A stretch of DNA of 64,000 nt from Paractinoplanes maris (GCF_023544465.1 NZ_JALPVL010000003.1:186001-250000), one strand, 5' to 3'. Counted from the stretch's first letter, positions 26,741-35,740 are shown. Numbers and translations: made by a program. The notes: generated by a model not told the origin, from the letters alone.

Positions 26741-28291
26741 CTATCGGGTCAGCACGCTGGTCCCCGCCTCGACGGCCCAGGCCGCGCTCGTGGTGACCGG
26801 CGAGTCCCGTACGTCGATGGTCTCGACCGTGCGGACGTCGGTGTGCCAGACCGAGCGGGTCACCAGGCACCGCAGATAGCCGCGCCGGGAACCGTCGAAA
26901 TAGCGCACGTGCGGGTTGAGTACCGGGTTGACCTGCTTGAGCGGCCCGTCGAAGGCGATCGGGAAGTCCGAGCTGACCGAGGTGGCGGTGAACTCGACGG
27001 CGACCGGCTTCTGCTCGGGCCGGTCGAAGTCGGGCCGCAGCTCCGAGAACCAGGTCGAATGGATGTCGCCGGCCAGGATGACCGGGTTCTCGACGCGCTT
27101 CTCGGCGAGGTGGTTGAGGAAACGGGTGCGTTGCGGGGCGTAGCCGTCCCACTGGTCGAGGTTGGCCACGATGGGCGGGACCGGGGCACCGGTGGGGTTG
27201 GGGAACTTGATCCGGCTCATCATCACCTGCTGGGCGACGACGTTCCAGCGGGCCGGCGAGTGGTCGAGCCCGGCCCTGAGCCAGCGCTCCTGGTCCTCGC
27301 CGGTGAGCGTGCCGTTGTTGGCCAGGCCCGCCTCGGCCAGGCCGAAGTCGCCGGGGAAACCCCCCGGCTGGTCGGTGCGGTACTGCCGGGTGTCGAGCAC
27401 GTTGAGGCGCAGCAGCCGGCCGAAGTCGAAGCGGCGGAAGATGCGCAGGTCGGCCCGGCCCGGGCGCAGGTCGGCGCGGATCGGCATGTGCTCGTAGTAG
27501 GCCTGATAGGCCGCCGCTCGCTGCCGGGTGAACTCGGCCCGGGTCTGCAGCTTGGCACCGGTGTCGTCGACCTCGTCGATCAGGCCGGCGTAGTTGTTCT
27601 CGGTCTCGTGGTCGTCCCAGGTGACGATCCACGGGAACGCGGCGTGCGCGGCCTGCAGCGCCGGGTCGGTCTTGTACTGAGCGTGCCGGGCCCGGTAGTC
27701 GTCGAGGGTGACCAGCTGGTCGAGCCCGGGAGTGGCGGGCGTGGTGTGGCGGCGGTCGGCGAAGCGGCTGCTCGGGTCGTATTCGTAGATGTAGTCGCCC
27801 AGGTGCACCACCACGTCGAGGTCCTCGGCGGCCAGCCCCCAGTAGGCCGGCCAGTAGCCGTTCTGGAAGTCCTGGCAGTTCACGACGCCGAACCGGAGCC
27901 GGGACGCGTGACCCGTGGTCCTCGTCCGGCCGACCGGGCTGATCTGGCCGAGGGCGCGGAACCGGTAGAAGTAGTCGTGGCCGTCGTCGAGCCCGCGCGC
28001 GTCGACGTGCACCGAGTGGGCCAGCTCGGCCCGCGCGGTCGTCCGGCCGTGCCGCACCACGCGGCGGAACCGCTCGTCCCGGGCGACCTGCCACTCGACC
28101 TCGACCGGGCGGCGCAGACCGGCCCGCACCAGCCGGGTCCACAGGATCACCGCGTGCGGCAGCGGGTCGCCGCTGGCCACGCCGAGGGGGAAGAGGCTGC
28201 CGCTCGCGTCGGCGTACGCGGTCCCGGCCGGGATCGCGGCGGCACCGGCGGCCAGGGCGGCACCGGCGAGGACGTGGCGGCGATCGGGCAT
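26741..28291 (-). CDS. phoD: PhoD-like alkaline phosphatase, Tat-exported
   Basis: A 516-residue secreted phosphodiesterase/phosphatase. The N-terminus MPDRRHVLAGAALAAGAAAIPAG is a twin-arginine signal ending near ADA. An Ig-like N-domain (FPLGVASGDPLPHAVILWTRL) precedes the metallophosphatase core. Core motifs include FGVVNCQDFQNGYW, VVHLGDYIYEYD, WDDHETENN and ILAGDIHSTWFSEL, which supply Asp/His ligands for Fe and Ca. The start is set by a perfect AGGAGG six bases upstream of the ATG, rather than the longer open frame to 28357. It should release phosphate from phospholipids or teichoic acids outside the cell. Confidence 0.94.
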   Translation of the reverse strand: MPDRRHVLAGAALAAGAAAIPAGTAYADASGSLFPLGVASGDPLPHAVILWTRLVRAGLRRPVEVEWQVARDERFRRVVRHGRTTARAELAHSVHVDARGLDDGHDYFYRFRALGQISPVGRTRTTGHASRLRFGVVNCQDFQNGYWPAYWGLAAEDLDVVVHLGDYIYEYDPSSRFADRRHTTPATPGLDQLVTLDDYRARHAQYKTDPALQAAHAAFPWIVTWDDHETENNYAGLIDEVDDTGAKLQTRAEFTRQRAAAYQAYYEHMPIRADLRPGRADLRIFRRFDFGRLLRLNVLDTRQYRTDQPGGFPGDFGLAEAGLANNGTLTGEDQERWLRAGLDHSPARWNVVAQQVMMSRIKFPNPTGAPVPPIVANLDQWDGYAPQRTRFLNHLAEKRVENPVILAGDIHSTWFSELRPDFDRPEQKPVAVEFTATSVSSDFPIAFDGPLKQVNPVLNPHVRYFDGSRRGYLRCLVTRSVWHTDVRTVETIDVRDSPVTTSAAWAVEAGTSVLTR

Positions 28292-28396
28292 CGGTGCCTC
28301 CTGACGGAGTGGACGTTCGTCGACGGTCACCCTTGCCGCGGCCCGTGGCAAGGGCACGACGGCGTGGCGACACCCATGTGACGTGAAGATGACTGT

Positions 28397-28993
28397 CTAT
28401 CGCACCCGCTGGGGCTGCCGGCCGATCCGCTGGATGCCCACGGCCAGGCCGGTGATGGCCAGCGCGGCACTGCCGGCGACGAGGAAGCCGAGCAGCGGAT
28501 GATGCTCGAAGAGGGTGCCGCCGAGATAACCCAGCAGCGCGGCCTGGCTCGCCCACAGCACCACGGCGGCCGCCGTGTACCAGGCGAAACGCTTCGGCGG
28601 ATAGCCGACCAGGCCGGCTGCGAGCGCGGTCGTCGACCGGCCGCCGGGCACGTAACGGGCGAAGACGATGACCAGGCCGCCGCGGCTGCGCAGCAGGCGC
28701 CGCACCCAGTCGTGCACGGCCACGGCCCGGCGGTGGCTCAGCCGGGCGGTGACGGCCGCGGTGCTGCGCCGGCCGACCCGGTACGACAGCACGTCACCGG
28801 CCCAGGCCCCGGCCGCGGCGACCAGCACGAGCAGCCCGAGGTGGGGCCGGCCGGTGCCGGCGGCGGCGACCCCGCAGGCGAGCACGGTCGACTCGCTCGG
28901 CATGAACGGCACCAGGGCGTCGAGGCCGGCGACGACGAAGACGACAGCGAGGATCCACGGGCTCGCGGCGACCGCGTCGAGGTAGGGCGGCAT
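28397..28993 (-). CDS. DedA-family membrane protein
   Basis: A 198-residue integral membrane protein of the DedA/SNARE-associated family. The signature FARYVPGGRSTTALAAGL is in place, preceded by PFMPSESTVLACGV and GAWAGDVLSYRVGR, which carry the conserved acidic and Arg residues. Relatives are undecaprenyl-phosphate or phospholipid flippases. It precedes the phoD-lipid kinase pair by 105 bases. The ATG at 28993 is the clear start of the domain; the open frame upstream is not protein-like. Confidence 0.92.
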   Translation of the reverse strand: MPPYLDAVAASPWILAVVFVVAGLDALVPFMPSESTVLACGVAAAGTGRPHLGLLVLVAAAGAWAGDVLSYRVGRRSTAAVTARLSHRRAVAVHDWVRRLLRSRGGLVIVFARYVPGGRSTTALAAGLVGYPPKRFAWYTAAAVVLWASQAALLGYLGGTLFEHHPLLGFLVAGSAALAITGLAVGIQRIGRQPQRVR

Positions 28994-29133
28994 GCGCTCA
29001 CGATCGGCTACGAACCGGACGCGGACATGTACGGCGGTCGACGGGCAGAGGTCATTTGCGGCGTCGGCGGGGACCCTTTCCGGTGGGCGCGGCCCACCGG
29101 CGTGAGCGTCGCACCACGCAGGCCGCCCGGCGT

Positions 29134-30387
29134 CTAAGCATTGGCGGCCCGGCGGGCCGTGTATTCGCCACCGCGGCGCGACGGGTACTGGATCAGGTTG
29201 TCCGGGGCCTCCTCGCGCGGGGCATCCCAGTTCCGGCGGGTGTCGACCGGCTCCTCGTAGGAGCGCACCCGGAACTGACGGCCGTAATCCATCATGCCGT
29301 CGATCAGCCGGTCGACGTCGCGGGCCGGGCGCACCACCAGCCGCATGAACTGGCTCGTCATACCCAGCTTGTTGCCGCACTCCCGGGTGTAGACGCCGTG
29401 GTTGGCCACCAGGTAGTCGCGCAGCGCCACCCCGGACCACTCGGTGGGCAGCTTGACCAGAATGAAGTTGCCCTGCGACGGGAAGACGGTGAGCCCGGGG
29501 ATGCGGGCCAGCTCGCCTGCCATCGAGCGTCGGTCCCGGCTCAGCAGGCGCAGGCTGTCCTCGTACTCGTCCTCGTGGTCCTGAATCATGAACACGACCT
29601 TCTCGGCCAGCGAGTTGAGGTTCCACTTGGGCAGCGCCTTGCCGATCTGGCCGGCGATGGCGGGGTTGGCCATCAGGTAGCCGAAGCGGATGCCGTGCAG
29701 GCCGAAGTTCTTGCCCAGGCTCTTGAGCACCACGGTGTTGGGGCGGATGACCGCGTCCGGGCCGACCGACGGGTACTGCTCGAGGTCCGAGAAGTCGATG
29801 AACGACTCGTCGATGACGACCAGGTCGAGGTCGCCCAGCATGTCCATGAAGCGGATGACGTCGCGCCGGGGCAGGTAGCAGCCGTCGGGGTTGTTCACGT
29901 TGCAGACCACGGCCACCCGGGAGCCGCGGTCGCGGATGAAGCGTACGTAGTCATCGAGGTTCAACCGGAAGCCGTCGCGCTCCTGCAGCGGGAACATGTC
30001 GACCCGCTTGCCGGTCTCGAGCGGCTGGTCGGTCCAGCGGCCGAACGTCGGGATCGGGATGGCCACGCTCTCCTTGATGAGCAGGTGGTCGATCCACGTG
30101 ATGAGCTCCGTCGAGCCGTTGGCCATCGCCACCGTCTGCGGGTGCAGGCCCAGGACGCTGCACAGCTTCTTGGTGATGCTGGAGGAGTCGCTCGGGTAGT
30201 ACTTCAGGATGTTCTTGAGGTCGCGGCTGAGCTCGTCGAACATCTCCGCGGTGGGGAAGTACGGGTTGCAGGGGATGCAGAAGTCCACGATCTCGACGCC
30301 CTCACCCGCGCTGCGAGCCAGGTCGAAGTAGGAAGCGCTGTGCGCGCCCTTGTGCAGGATCGAGGTGTCGATTCCGGTCCCCGCCAT
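29134..30387 (-). CDS. HisC/CobD-like PLP-dependent aminotransferase
   Basis: A 417-residue class I/II fold-type I PLP enzyme. PLP-contact segments: ANGSTELITW, VVCNVNNPDGCYLPR (Asn-Pro-Asp), DESFIDFSD and the lysine segment LKSLGKNFGLHGIRFGY. The overall look is histidinol-phosphate aminotransferase or threonine-phosphate decarboxylase type, with an unusual N-terminus (SYFDLARSAGEGVEIVDFCIPCNPYFP) and a 35-residue C-terminal tail. There are no hisBD or cob neighbours. It is divergent from egtABCD with 296 bases between, which makes a link to sulfur/histidine metabolism worth testing. Ribosome site AAGGAG precedes the ATG. Confidence 0.88.
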   Translation of the reverse strand: MAGTGIDTSILHKGAHSASYFDLARSAGEGVEIVDFCIPCNPYFPTAEMFDELSRDLKNILKYYPSDSSSITKKLCSVLGLHPQTVAMANGSTELITWIDHLLIKESVAIPIPTFGRWTDQPLETGKRVDMFPLQERDGFRLNLDDYVRFIRDRGSRVAVVCNVNNPDGCYLPRRDVIRFMDMLGDLDLVVIDESFIDFSDLEQYPSVGPDAVIRPNTVVLKSLGKNFGLHGIRFGYLMANPAIAGQIGKALPKWNLNSLAEKVVFMIQDHEDEYEDSLRLLSRDRRSMAGELARIPGLTVFPSQGNFILVKLPTEWSGVALRDYLVANHGVYTRECGNKLGMTSQFMRLVVRPARDVDRLIDGMMDYGRQFRVRSYEEPVDTRRNWDAPREEAPDNLIQYPSRRGGEYTARRAANA

Positions 30388-30575
30388 CGAGACTCCTTCA
30401 CTCCTCCGGCTGCCGCGCCGCTCCGCCGGGACGCGCGTCGAGAGGTACGAGAGCGGCCACCAAAGGGTTCAGGTATTTCCCAGTGACAATGCCGAATTCG
30501 ATGTTTGCGCAGGTGAAGGCGTTTCGATGCCCTTAAGAGCCGCTTAACCGCCGAGTGAAACGCTTCCCTTTTCCG

Positions 30576-30591
30576 AGTGACCCAGATCACT
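30576..30591 (+). promoter_or_regulatory. CRP/FNR-like operator upstream of egtA
   Basis: AGTGA-N6-TCACT, a perfect inverted repeat matching the GTGA-N6-TCAC core recognised by CRP-family regulators. It lies 92 bases before the egtA start in the divergent gap shared with the aminotransferase gene. Binding is a prediction. Confidence 0.45.
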
Positions 30592-30670
30592 CAGCCGGGA
30601 AGCTCCAGCGTGACGGCTGTCCATCGAGGACTGGCTGCCGCCGGTCCGCGAAATTGTCGGACCCCGCCCG

Positions 30671-30676
30671 TAGGTT
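30671..30676 (+). promoter_or_regulatory. Putative -10 box for leaderless egtA mRNA
   Basis: TAGGTT is followed by seven bases and then the egtA ATG. No ribosome-binding site is visible, consistent with a leaderless transcript. The GTAGGTTCG context is the same as that before the monooxygenase gene at 20304. No good -35 is seen at 17-18 bases. Confidence 0.45.
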
Positions 30677-30683
30677 CGGCTCC

Positions 30684-31877
30684 ATGACCAAGAGCATCCG
30701 GTTGCTGGCGGATGGTGACACCGACACGGTGGCCGTCCTCCACACCCAGGCCGAGGTGGAGGCACGGATCCGTGCCATCTGCTTCAAGACCGGCCCCCCG
30801 TCACTGATCGGCGCGGAGCTGGAGTGGACCGTGCACAGCATCGCGGCGCCCGAGGCGCCGCTGGCCGTCGAGACGCTGCGGCAGGCGCTCGGCCGGCACT
30901 CCCCCGCGACGCTCGGCGCGTCGCACCCGCCGCAGCCCCTCCCGGCCGGCGGCACGGTCAGCGTCGAGCCCGGCGGGCAGATCGAGATCTCCTCCGCGCC
31001 CGCCTCCTCGCTCGCCGAGCTGCACGCGGCCGTCGGCACCGACCTGGCCCGCCTCACCGTTCTGCTCGAGGCCGCCGGCCTGGCCCTCGGCGAGCACGGC
31101 ATCGATCCGCACCGCGCACCCAGGCGCCTGGTGCAGACCCCGCGATACGACGCCATGGAGCAGGCGTTCGACGAGCGCGGCGGCGACGGCCGGGTGATGA
31201 TGTGCAGCACCGCCGGGCTCCAGGTCTGTCTCGACGCCGGCACCGATCTCCCGACGCGATGGGCGGCCGTCTCGGCGCTGGGCCCGCCGCTGCTGGCCGC
31301 GTTCGCCAATTCCCGCCGGCGGGCGGGGGCCGACACCGGCCTGGCCTCCGCGCGCATGGCCGCCTGGTGGGCGATGGACCCGCGGCTCACCCGTCCGGTC
31401 GGCGTCTCGGCCGACCCGGCCGGTGACTGGGTCCGCTACGCGCTCGCCGCGCCCCTCACGTGCGTACGCCGTGACGGCGACTGCTGGGTGGCTCCGACCG
31501 GCGCCACGCTGGACGACTGGATCCGGGGCGCGCTGCCCCTGCCGCTGACGGTGGCCGACGTCGACTATCACCTGAGCACCCTGTTCCCGCCGGTCCGCCC
31601 GCGCGGCTACCTCGAGGTGCGTTATCTCGACGCGCAGGCCGGCGACGAGTGGTTCGCACCGGTGGCCGTGCTGGCCACCCTGCTGTCCGACCCGGCCACC
31701 ACCTCGGCCGCGCTCGATCTGGCGCTGCCCACCGCCGACCGCTGGGAGGCGGCCTGGCGTGACGGGCTGCGCGACCCGGCCCTGCGCCGCACCGCCGGAG
31801 CCGTCCTCGACCTGGCCCTGCGGCGCGCCGCCCTGCCGGCCGGGGTCACCGAGACGATCGAACGGAAACTGCGATGA
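30684..31877 (+). CDS. egtA: Ergothioneine biosynthesis glutamate-cysteine ligase EgtA
   Basis: A 397-residue enzyme of the GCS2 glutamate-cysteine ligase family that makes gamma-glutamylcysteine, the sulfur donor for EgtB in actinobacteria. Family features: LIGAELEWTVHSIAAPEAP (metal-binding Glu), GGQIEISSAPASSL, then MMCSTAGLQVCLDAG, FANSRRRAG and YLEVRYLDAQ. The 44 residues of open frame before MTKSIRLL are not protein-like, and the ATG is preceded by a -10 box at leaderless spacing. It overlaps egtB by four bases (ATGA). First gene of a four-gene coupled operon. Confidence 0.95.
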   Translation: MTKSIRLLADGDTDTVAVLHTQAEVEARIRAICFKTGPPSLIGAELEWTVHSIAAPEAPLAVETLRQALGRHSPATLGASHPPQPLPAGGTVSVEPGGQIEISSAPASSLAELHAAVGTDLARLTVLLEAAGLALGEHGIDPHRAPRRLVQTPRYDAMEQAFDERGGDGRVMMCSTAGLQVCLDAGTDLPTRWAAVSALGPPLLAAFANSRRRAGADTGLASARMAAWWAMDPRLTRPVGVSADPAGDWVRYALAAPLTCVRRDGDCWVAPTGATLDDWIRGALPLPLTVADVDYHLSTLFPPVRPRGYLEVRYLDAQAGDEWFAPVAVLATLLSDPATTSAALDLALPTADRWEAAWRDGLRDPALRRTAGAVLDLALRRAALPAGVTETIERKLR

Positions 31878-33175
31878 CCATCGAGACCGAGCGGCTGCGG
31901 GATCGCGTCGCCGCCGAGCTGACCCGGGCCCGCGACCGCACCGTCCTGCTCACCGAGGCCGTCGACGACGGCGACCTCACCCGCCAGCACTCGCCGCTGA
32001 TGTCCCCCCTGGTGTGGGATCTGGCCCACGTCGGCAACCAGGAGGAGCTCTGGCTGGTGCGCGATGTCGGCGGCCGCGAGCCGGTGCGGCAGGACATCGA
32101 CGAGCTCTACGACGCCTTCAAGCACGCCCGCCGCGACCGCACGGCCCTGCCCCTGCTCAACCCGGCCGAGGCCCGGCGTTACGTGGCCCAGGTGCGCGCC
32201 AAGGCGCTCGACGTGCTCGACCGGGCCCGCCTCGACCAGGGCCGCCGCCTGGTCGCCGACGGGTTCGCGTTCGGCATGATCGTCCAGCACGAGCAGCAGC
32301 ACGACGAGACCATGCTGGCCACCCTCCAGCTCCGCGCCGGCCCACCGGTGCTGCCCGCGGCGCCGCCGCCCGTTCCCCCGGTTGCGGTCACGGGTGAGGT
32401 GTTCGTGCCCGGCGGGCCGTTCACCATGGGCACCGACACCGAGGCGTGGGCGCTCGACAACGAACGCCCAGCGCACCGGGTCGAGGTGCCGGCCTTCCAC
32501 ATCGACCGGGCGGCGGTGACGAACGCGTCCTACGCCGCGTTCATCGACGCCGGCGGCTACGACGACCCGCGCTGGTGGAGTGCGGCCGGGTGGGATCACC
32601 GGCAGGCGGCCGGGCTGGTCGCGCCCGCGCACTGGCAGCGGGACGGCGACGGCTGGGCGGCGACGACCTTCGGGCGGACGGCTCCGGTCGTGCCCGACGA
32701 GCCGGTGGTACACGTCTGCTTCCACGAGGCGTCGGCGTATGCGTCCTGGGCCGGCAAGCGGCTGCCGACCGAGGCCGAGTGGGAAAAGGCGGCCCGGTTC
32801 GACCCCGCCACCGGCCGCTCGCGCCGCTTCCCGTGGGGCGACGAGCCGCCCTCGCCGCGGCACGCCAACGTCGACCAGCGGCACCTGCGACCCGCGGCCG
32901 CCGGGGCCTTCCCCGACGGCGCCTCGCCGCTCGGCGTCCACCAGCTGATGGGCGACGTGTGGGAGTGGACGTCGACCGACTTCCACGGTTATCCCGGGTT
33001 CACCGCGTTCCCCTACCGGGAGTATTCGGAGGTCTTCTTCGGCCCCGGCTACAAGGTGCTGCGCGGCGGCTCGTTCGGCACCGACGGCACAGCCGTGAGA
33101 GGCACATTCCGCAACTGGGACTATCCGATCCGGCGGCAGATCTTCAGCGGCTTCCGCTGCGCGCGGGACGCCTGA
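31874..33175 (+). CDS. egtB: Hercynylcysteine sulfoxide synthase EgtB
   Basis: A 433-residue iron(II) enzyme joining hercynine and gamma-glutamylcysteine through oxygen-dependent C-S bond formation. The N-terminal DinB-like helical domain holds the three iron-binding His: His52 (DLAHVGNQEE) and the HxxxHxE motif at 139-145 (QHEQQHDE). The C-terminal formylglycine-generating-enzyme-like domain starts at VFVPGGPFTMGTD and includes RLPTEAEWEKAARFD, LMGDVWEWTSTDF, KVLRGGSFGT and the terminal FSGFRCA. All main motifs are intact. It shares bases with egtA (ATGA) and egtC (TGATG). Confidence 0.96.
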   Translation: MTIETERLRDRVAAELTRARDRTVLLTEAVDDGDLTRQHSPLMSPLVWDLAHVGNQEELWLVRDVGGREPVRQDIDELYDAFKHARRDRTALPLLNPAEARRYVAQVRAKALDVLDRARLDQGRRLVADGFAFGMIVQHEQQHDETMLATLQLRAGPPVLPAAPPPVPPVAVTGEVFVPGGPFTMGTDTEAWALDNERPAHRVEVPAFHIDRAAVTNASYAAFIDAGGYDDPRWWSAAGWDHRQAAGLVAPAHWQRDGDGWAATTFGRTAPVVPDEPVVHVCFHEASAYASWAGKRLPTEAEWEKAARFDPATGRSRRFPWGDEPPSPRHANVDQRHLRPAAAGAFPDGASPLGVHQLMGDVWEWTSTDFHGYPGFTAFPYREYSEVFFGPGYKVLRGGSFGTDGTAVRGTFRNWDYPIRRQIFSGFRCARDA

Positions 33176-33918
33176 TGTGCCGTCACCTGGCCTATCTCGG
33201 GCCGCCGGTCCCGCTGTCGCGGCTGCTCTTCGAGCCGGCGCACTCGCTGTCGCACCAGTCCTGGGCGCCGCGCGACATGCGGGGCGGCGGCACGATCAAC
33301 GCGGACGGGTTCGGCGTGGGCTGGTATGCGGCGGACGGACCCGTGCGCTATCGCCGGGCCACCCCGCTGTGGAGCGACCCCGACCTGCCCGGCCTGGCCG
33401 CGTCGGTCACCGCGGGCGGGGTGCTGGCCGCCGTCCGCAGCGCCACGGCCGGCATGCCGGTCACCGCCCCGGCGGCCGCCCCGTTCGCCGAGGGACGGTG
33501 GTTGTTCAGCCACAACGGTGTCGTCGCCGGCTGGCCGGGCTCGGTGGAGAAGCTCGCCGCCGATCTGCCCACGACCGACCTGCTCACGCTCGACGCGCCC
33601 ACCGACGCGGCGCTGCTCTGGGCGCTCGTCCGCCACCGGCTGCGCCGCGGCTCCGGCCTGGGCGAGGCGGCCGCCGGCACGGTCGCCGAGGTGGCCGCGG
33701 CTGCTCCCGGCTCGCGCCTCAACCTGCTGGTCACCGATGGCACGACGATCGTGGCCAGCACCGCCGGCCACGCCCTGTCGGCGCTCGTCACCCCGGATTC
33801 CGTCCTGATCAGCTCCGAGCCCCTCGACGACAACCCGTCCTGGCAGCCGATTCCCGACCGCACGGTCCTGGTCGCCACGCCGGGCGCCGTGCGGCGGATC
33901 CCCCTGGGAGAAACATGA
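33175..33918 (+). CDS. egtC: Ergothioneine biosynthesis amidohydrolase EgtC
   Basis: A 247-residue class II glutamine amidotransferase-like hydrolase that removes glutamate from gamma-glutamyl-hercynylcysteine sulfoxide. The nucleophile is Cys2, exposed after Met removal (MCRHLAYLG). Other class II motifs: NADGFGVGWYA and FSHNGVVAGWPG. The start at 33175 shares one base with the egtB stop (TGATG). The stop overlaps the egtD start by four bases. Cytoplasmic, third step of the pathway. Confidence 0.95.
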   Translation: MCRHLAYLGPPVPLSRLLFEPAHSLSHQSWAPRDMRGGGTINADGFGVGWYAADGPVRYRRATPLWSDPDLPGLAASVTAGGVLAAVRSATAGMPVTAPAAAPFAEGRWLFSHNGVVAGWPGSVEKLAADLPTTDLLTLDAPTDAALLWALVRHRLRRGSGLGEAAAGTVAEVAAAAPGSRLNLLVTDGTTIVASTAGHALSALVTPDSVLISSEPLDDNPSWQPIPDRTVLVATPGAVRRIPLGET

Positions 33919-34874
33919 CCGTCCCGCTCGAAATCCATCTCGACGCCGACGACCAGGAGCGCGCCCTGCGCGCCGACGTGGTCGCCGGTCTCACGGCGAC
34001 GCCGAAATCGCTGCCGCCGAAATGGTTCTACGACGCCCGCGGCAGCGAGCTGTTCGAGCAGATCACCGAGCTGCCCGAGTATTACCCCACGCGCGCCGAG
34101 CGGGCCATCCTCACCGCCCACGCGACCGACATCGCCCGCCTCACCGGGGCCCGCACGCTCATCGAGCTCGGCTCGGGCTACTCCACCAAGACCCGTCTGC
34201 TGCTCGACGCCCTGCGGCCGGAACTGTTCGTCCCGATGGACGTGTCGCCGACCGCACTCGAGGCCGCGGCCGCCCGGATCGCCGTCGACCACCCGTCGCT
34301 CCGGGTGCGCAGCATCGTCGGCGACTTCACCCGCCATCTCGGGTTCCTGCCAGTGGCCGACGACCGCCTGGTCGCGTTCCTCGGCGGCACGATCGGCAAC
34401 CTGGCGCCGGACGAGCGGGCCCGCTTCCTGGCCGGCGTCCGCGGCGTCCTGCGACCCGGCGAGCACCTGCTGCTCGGCACCGACCTGGTCAAGAGCCCGC
34501 GCGTGCTGGTCCCGGCCTACGACGACGCGGCCGGCGTGACCGCCGAGTTCAACCGGAACGTGCTACGCGTCCTCAACCACCACCTGCAGGCTGACTTCGA
34601 CGTCGACGGCTTCACCCACGTGGCCCTGTGGGACGCCGACCACGAGTGGATCGAGATGCGCCTGCGCGCCCGCAGGCCGATGCGGGTCACCATCCCCGCC
34701 GTCGACCTGGCCGTCGAGTTCGCCTCGGGCGAGGAGATCCGCACCGAGATCTCCGCCAAGTTCCGCCGCGAGGGCGTGGCCAAAGAGCTCTCCGAGGCCG
34801 GCTTCACCCTCGACCACTGGTGGACCGACCCCGAGGCCCGTTTCGCCCTGACCCTGGCCCGCGCCCTGCCGTGA
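33915..34874 (+). CDS. egtD: L-histidine N-alpha-methyltransferase EgtD
   Basis: A 319-residue SAM-dependent enzyme that trimethylates histidine to hercynine, the committed step of ergothioneine synthesis. Family features: PPKWFYDARGSELFEQIT, LPEYYPTRAERAIL, SAM loop ELGSGYSTKTRLLL, then VAFLGGTIGNLAPDERARFL and the C-terminal RTEISAKFRREGV. It is complete and closes the operon. No egtE (the class V PLP C-S lyase) is in the window. Confidence 0.96.
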   Translation: MTVPLEIHLDADDQERALRADVVAGLTATPKSLPPKWFYDARGSELFEQITELPEYYPTRAERAILTAHATDIARLTGARTLIELGSGYSTKTRLLLDALRPELFVPMDVSPTALEAAAARIAVDHPSLRVRSIVGDFTRHLGFLPVADDRLVAFLGGTIGNLAPDERARFLAGVRGVLRPGEHLLLGTDLVKSPRVLVPAYDDAAGVTAEFNRNVLRVLNHHLQADFDVDGFTHVALWDADHEWIEMRLRARRPMRVTIPAVDLAVEFASGEEIRTEISAKFRREGVAKELSEAGFTLDHWWTDPEARFALTLARALP

Positions 34875-34914
34875 CCGCCGTCCCGTCCCGTCGCGGCGCG
34901 CAGCCCTACGCCGC

Positions 34915-34953
34915 AGGCCGCAGCCCCAGGCCGCAGCCCCAGGCCGCAGCCCT
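34915..34953. repeat. 13-bp tandem repeat between convergent egtD and methyltransferase genes
   Basis: Three near-identical 13-base units (AGGCCGCAGCCCC) at 34915, 34928 and 34941. A further CGCAGCCCTACG sits on both flanks. The array lies in the 77-base gap after egtD and touches the stop of the convergent gene (34952). Confidence 0.85.
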
Positions 34954-35692
34954 ACGTCGCGGCGGGACGACAGGCGACGGCGAGCATCGTCGGGATGCCG
35001 GCGAACCAGCGCTCGTAGTCGGTCCGCTCCGCCTCGGCGCCGAGGTGCGGCGGCAGCGTGGGCGGCTCGTGCAACCCCGTCACCGCCAAGCCGTTGCGGG
35101 CCAGCAGGTCGACGTACCACGACAGCGGCCGGTGGTAGTGGTGATGCCCGCCGAAGGTGGTGATCCACCGTCGCTCATGGTTCAGGTAGCCGGTGACCTT
35201 GCGATAGCGCTCGCCGGTGGCGGCGTCCTCGACCGGCGCCTGCGCGAAGAAACTGGGATGCAGGATCGAGAAGACGAACACCCCGCCGGGCTCCAGGCAC
35301 GCCCGCACGTCGGCGATCAGCGGCGCGAGCTCCGGCAGGTCCATGAGGACCATGTGGGCGACCACGCCGTGAAAGCGGACCCCGGACGGAGGAAGGCCCT
35401 CGGTGAGGTCATGGGCGGTGAACTGGACGTCGGGATATGCGGTCGAGGCGTGCCGCAGCAACGCCTCGCTGCCGTCGACGCCCGCCACCGTCGCGCCGGC
35501 CAGACGCAGCCGCTCGGCCAGCCAGCCGTGACCGCAGCCCAGGTCGAGGACCCGGCGCCCGTTCAGCTCACCCAGCGAGCTCCACAGAAACGGGCTCAGC
35601 CGCCGGTAGAACGAATCGTCCGCACCGCCCGACTGCTGAGCGTAGCGTTCGGCGGCCTGGTCCCACAGTCGGATGTCCGGGTTCGTCGACAC
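34952..35692 (-). CDS. Class I SAM-dependent methyltransferase
   Basis: A 246-residue methyltransferase. SAM motif I is VLDLGCGHGWLAERL, acidic residue at VAGVDGSEALL, motif II region AHDLTEGLPP and the post-motif LEPGGVFVFSILHPSFF. It resembles UbiE/SmtA-like enzymes acting on small molecules. The C-terminal half has an unusual HHHYHRPLSWYVDLLARNG stretch typical of actinobacterial members. Substrate unknown. A strong hairpin separates it from the upstream delta-60 gene, so it probably has its own promoter. Confidence 0.9.
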   Translation of the reverse strand: MSTNPDIRLWDQAAERYAQQSGGADDSFYRRLSPFLWSSLGELNGRRVLDLGCGHGWLAERLRLAGATVAGVDGSEALLRHASTAYPDVQFTAHDLTEGLPPSGVRFHGVVAHMVLMDLPELAPLIADVRACLEPGGVFVFSILHPSFFAQAPVEDAATGERYRKVTGYLNHERRWITTFGGHHHYHRPLSWYVDLLARNGLAVTGLHEPPTLPPHLGAEAERTDYERWFAGIPTMLAVACRPAAT

Positions 35693-35706
35693 CCGTCGAT
35701 GGTGGC

Positions 35707-35740
35707 ACGGCGCCGCCCGGAGTGCTCCGGGCGGCGCCGT
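35707..35740 (-). terminator. Strong hairpin terminator after the delta-60 repeat gene
   Basis: A perfect 16-base inverted repeat (ACGGCGCCGCCCGGAG and its complement) with only two bases between the arms. It lies 37 bases past the stop of the delta-60 gene on the minus strand and in front of the methyltransferase gene. There is no T-run. Confidence 0.7.
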
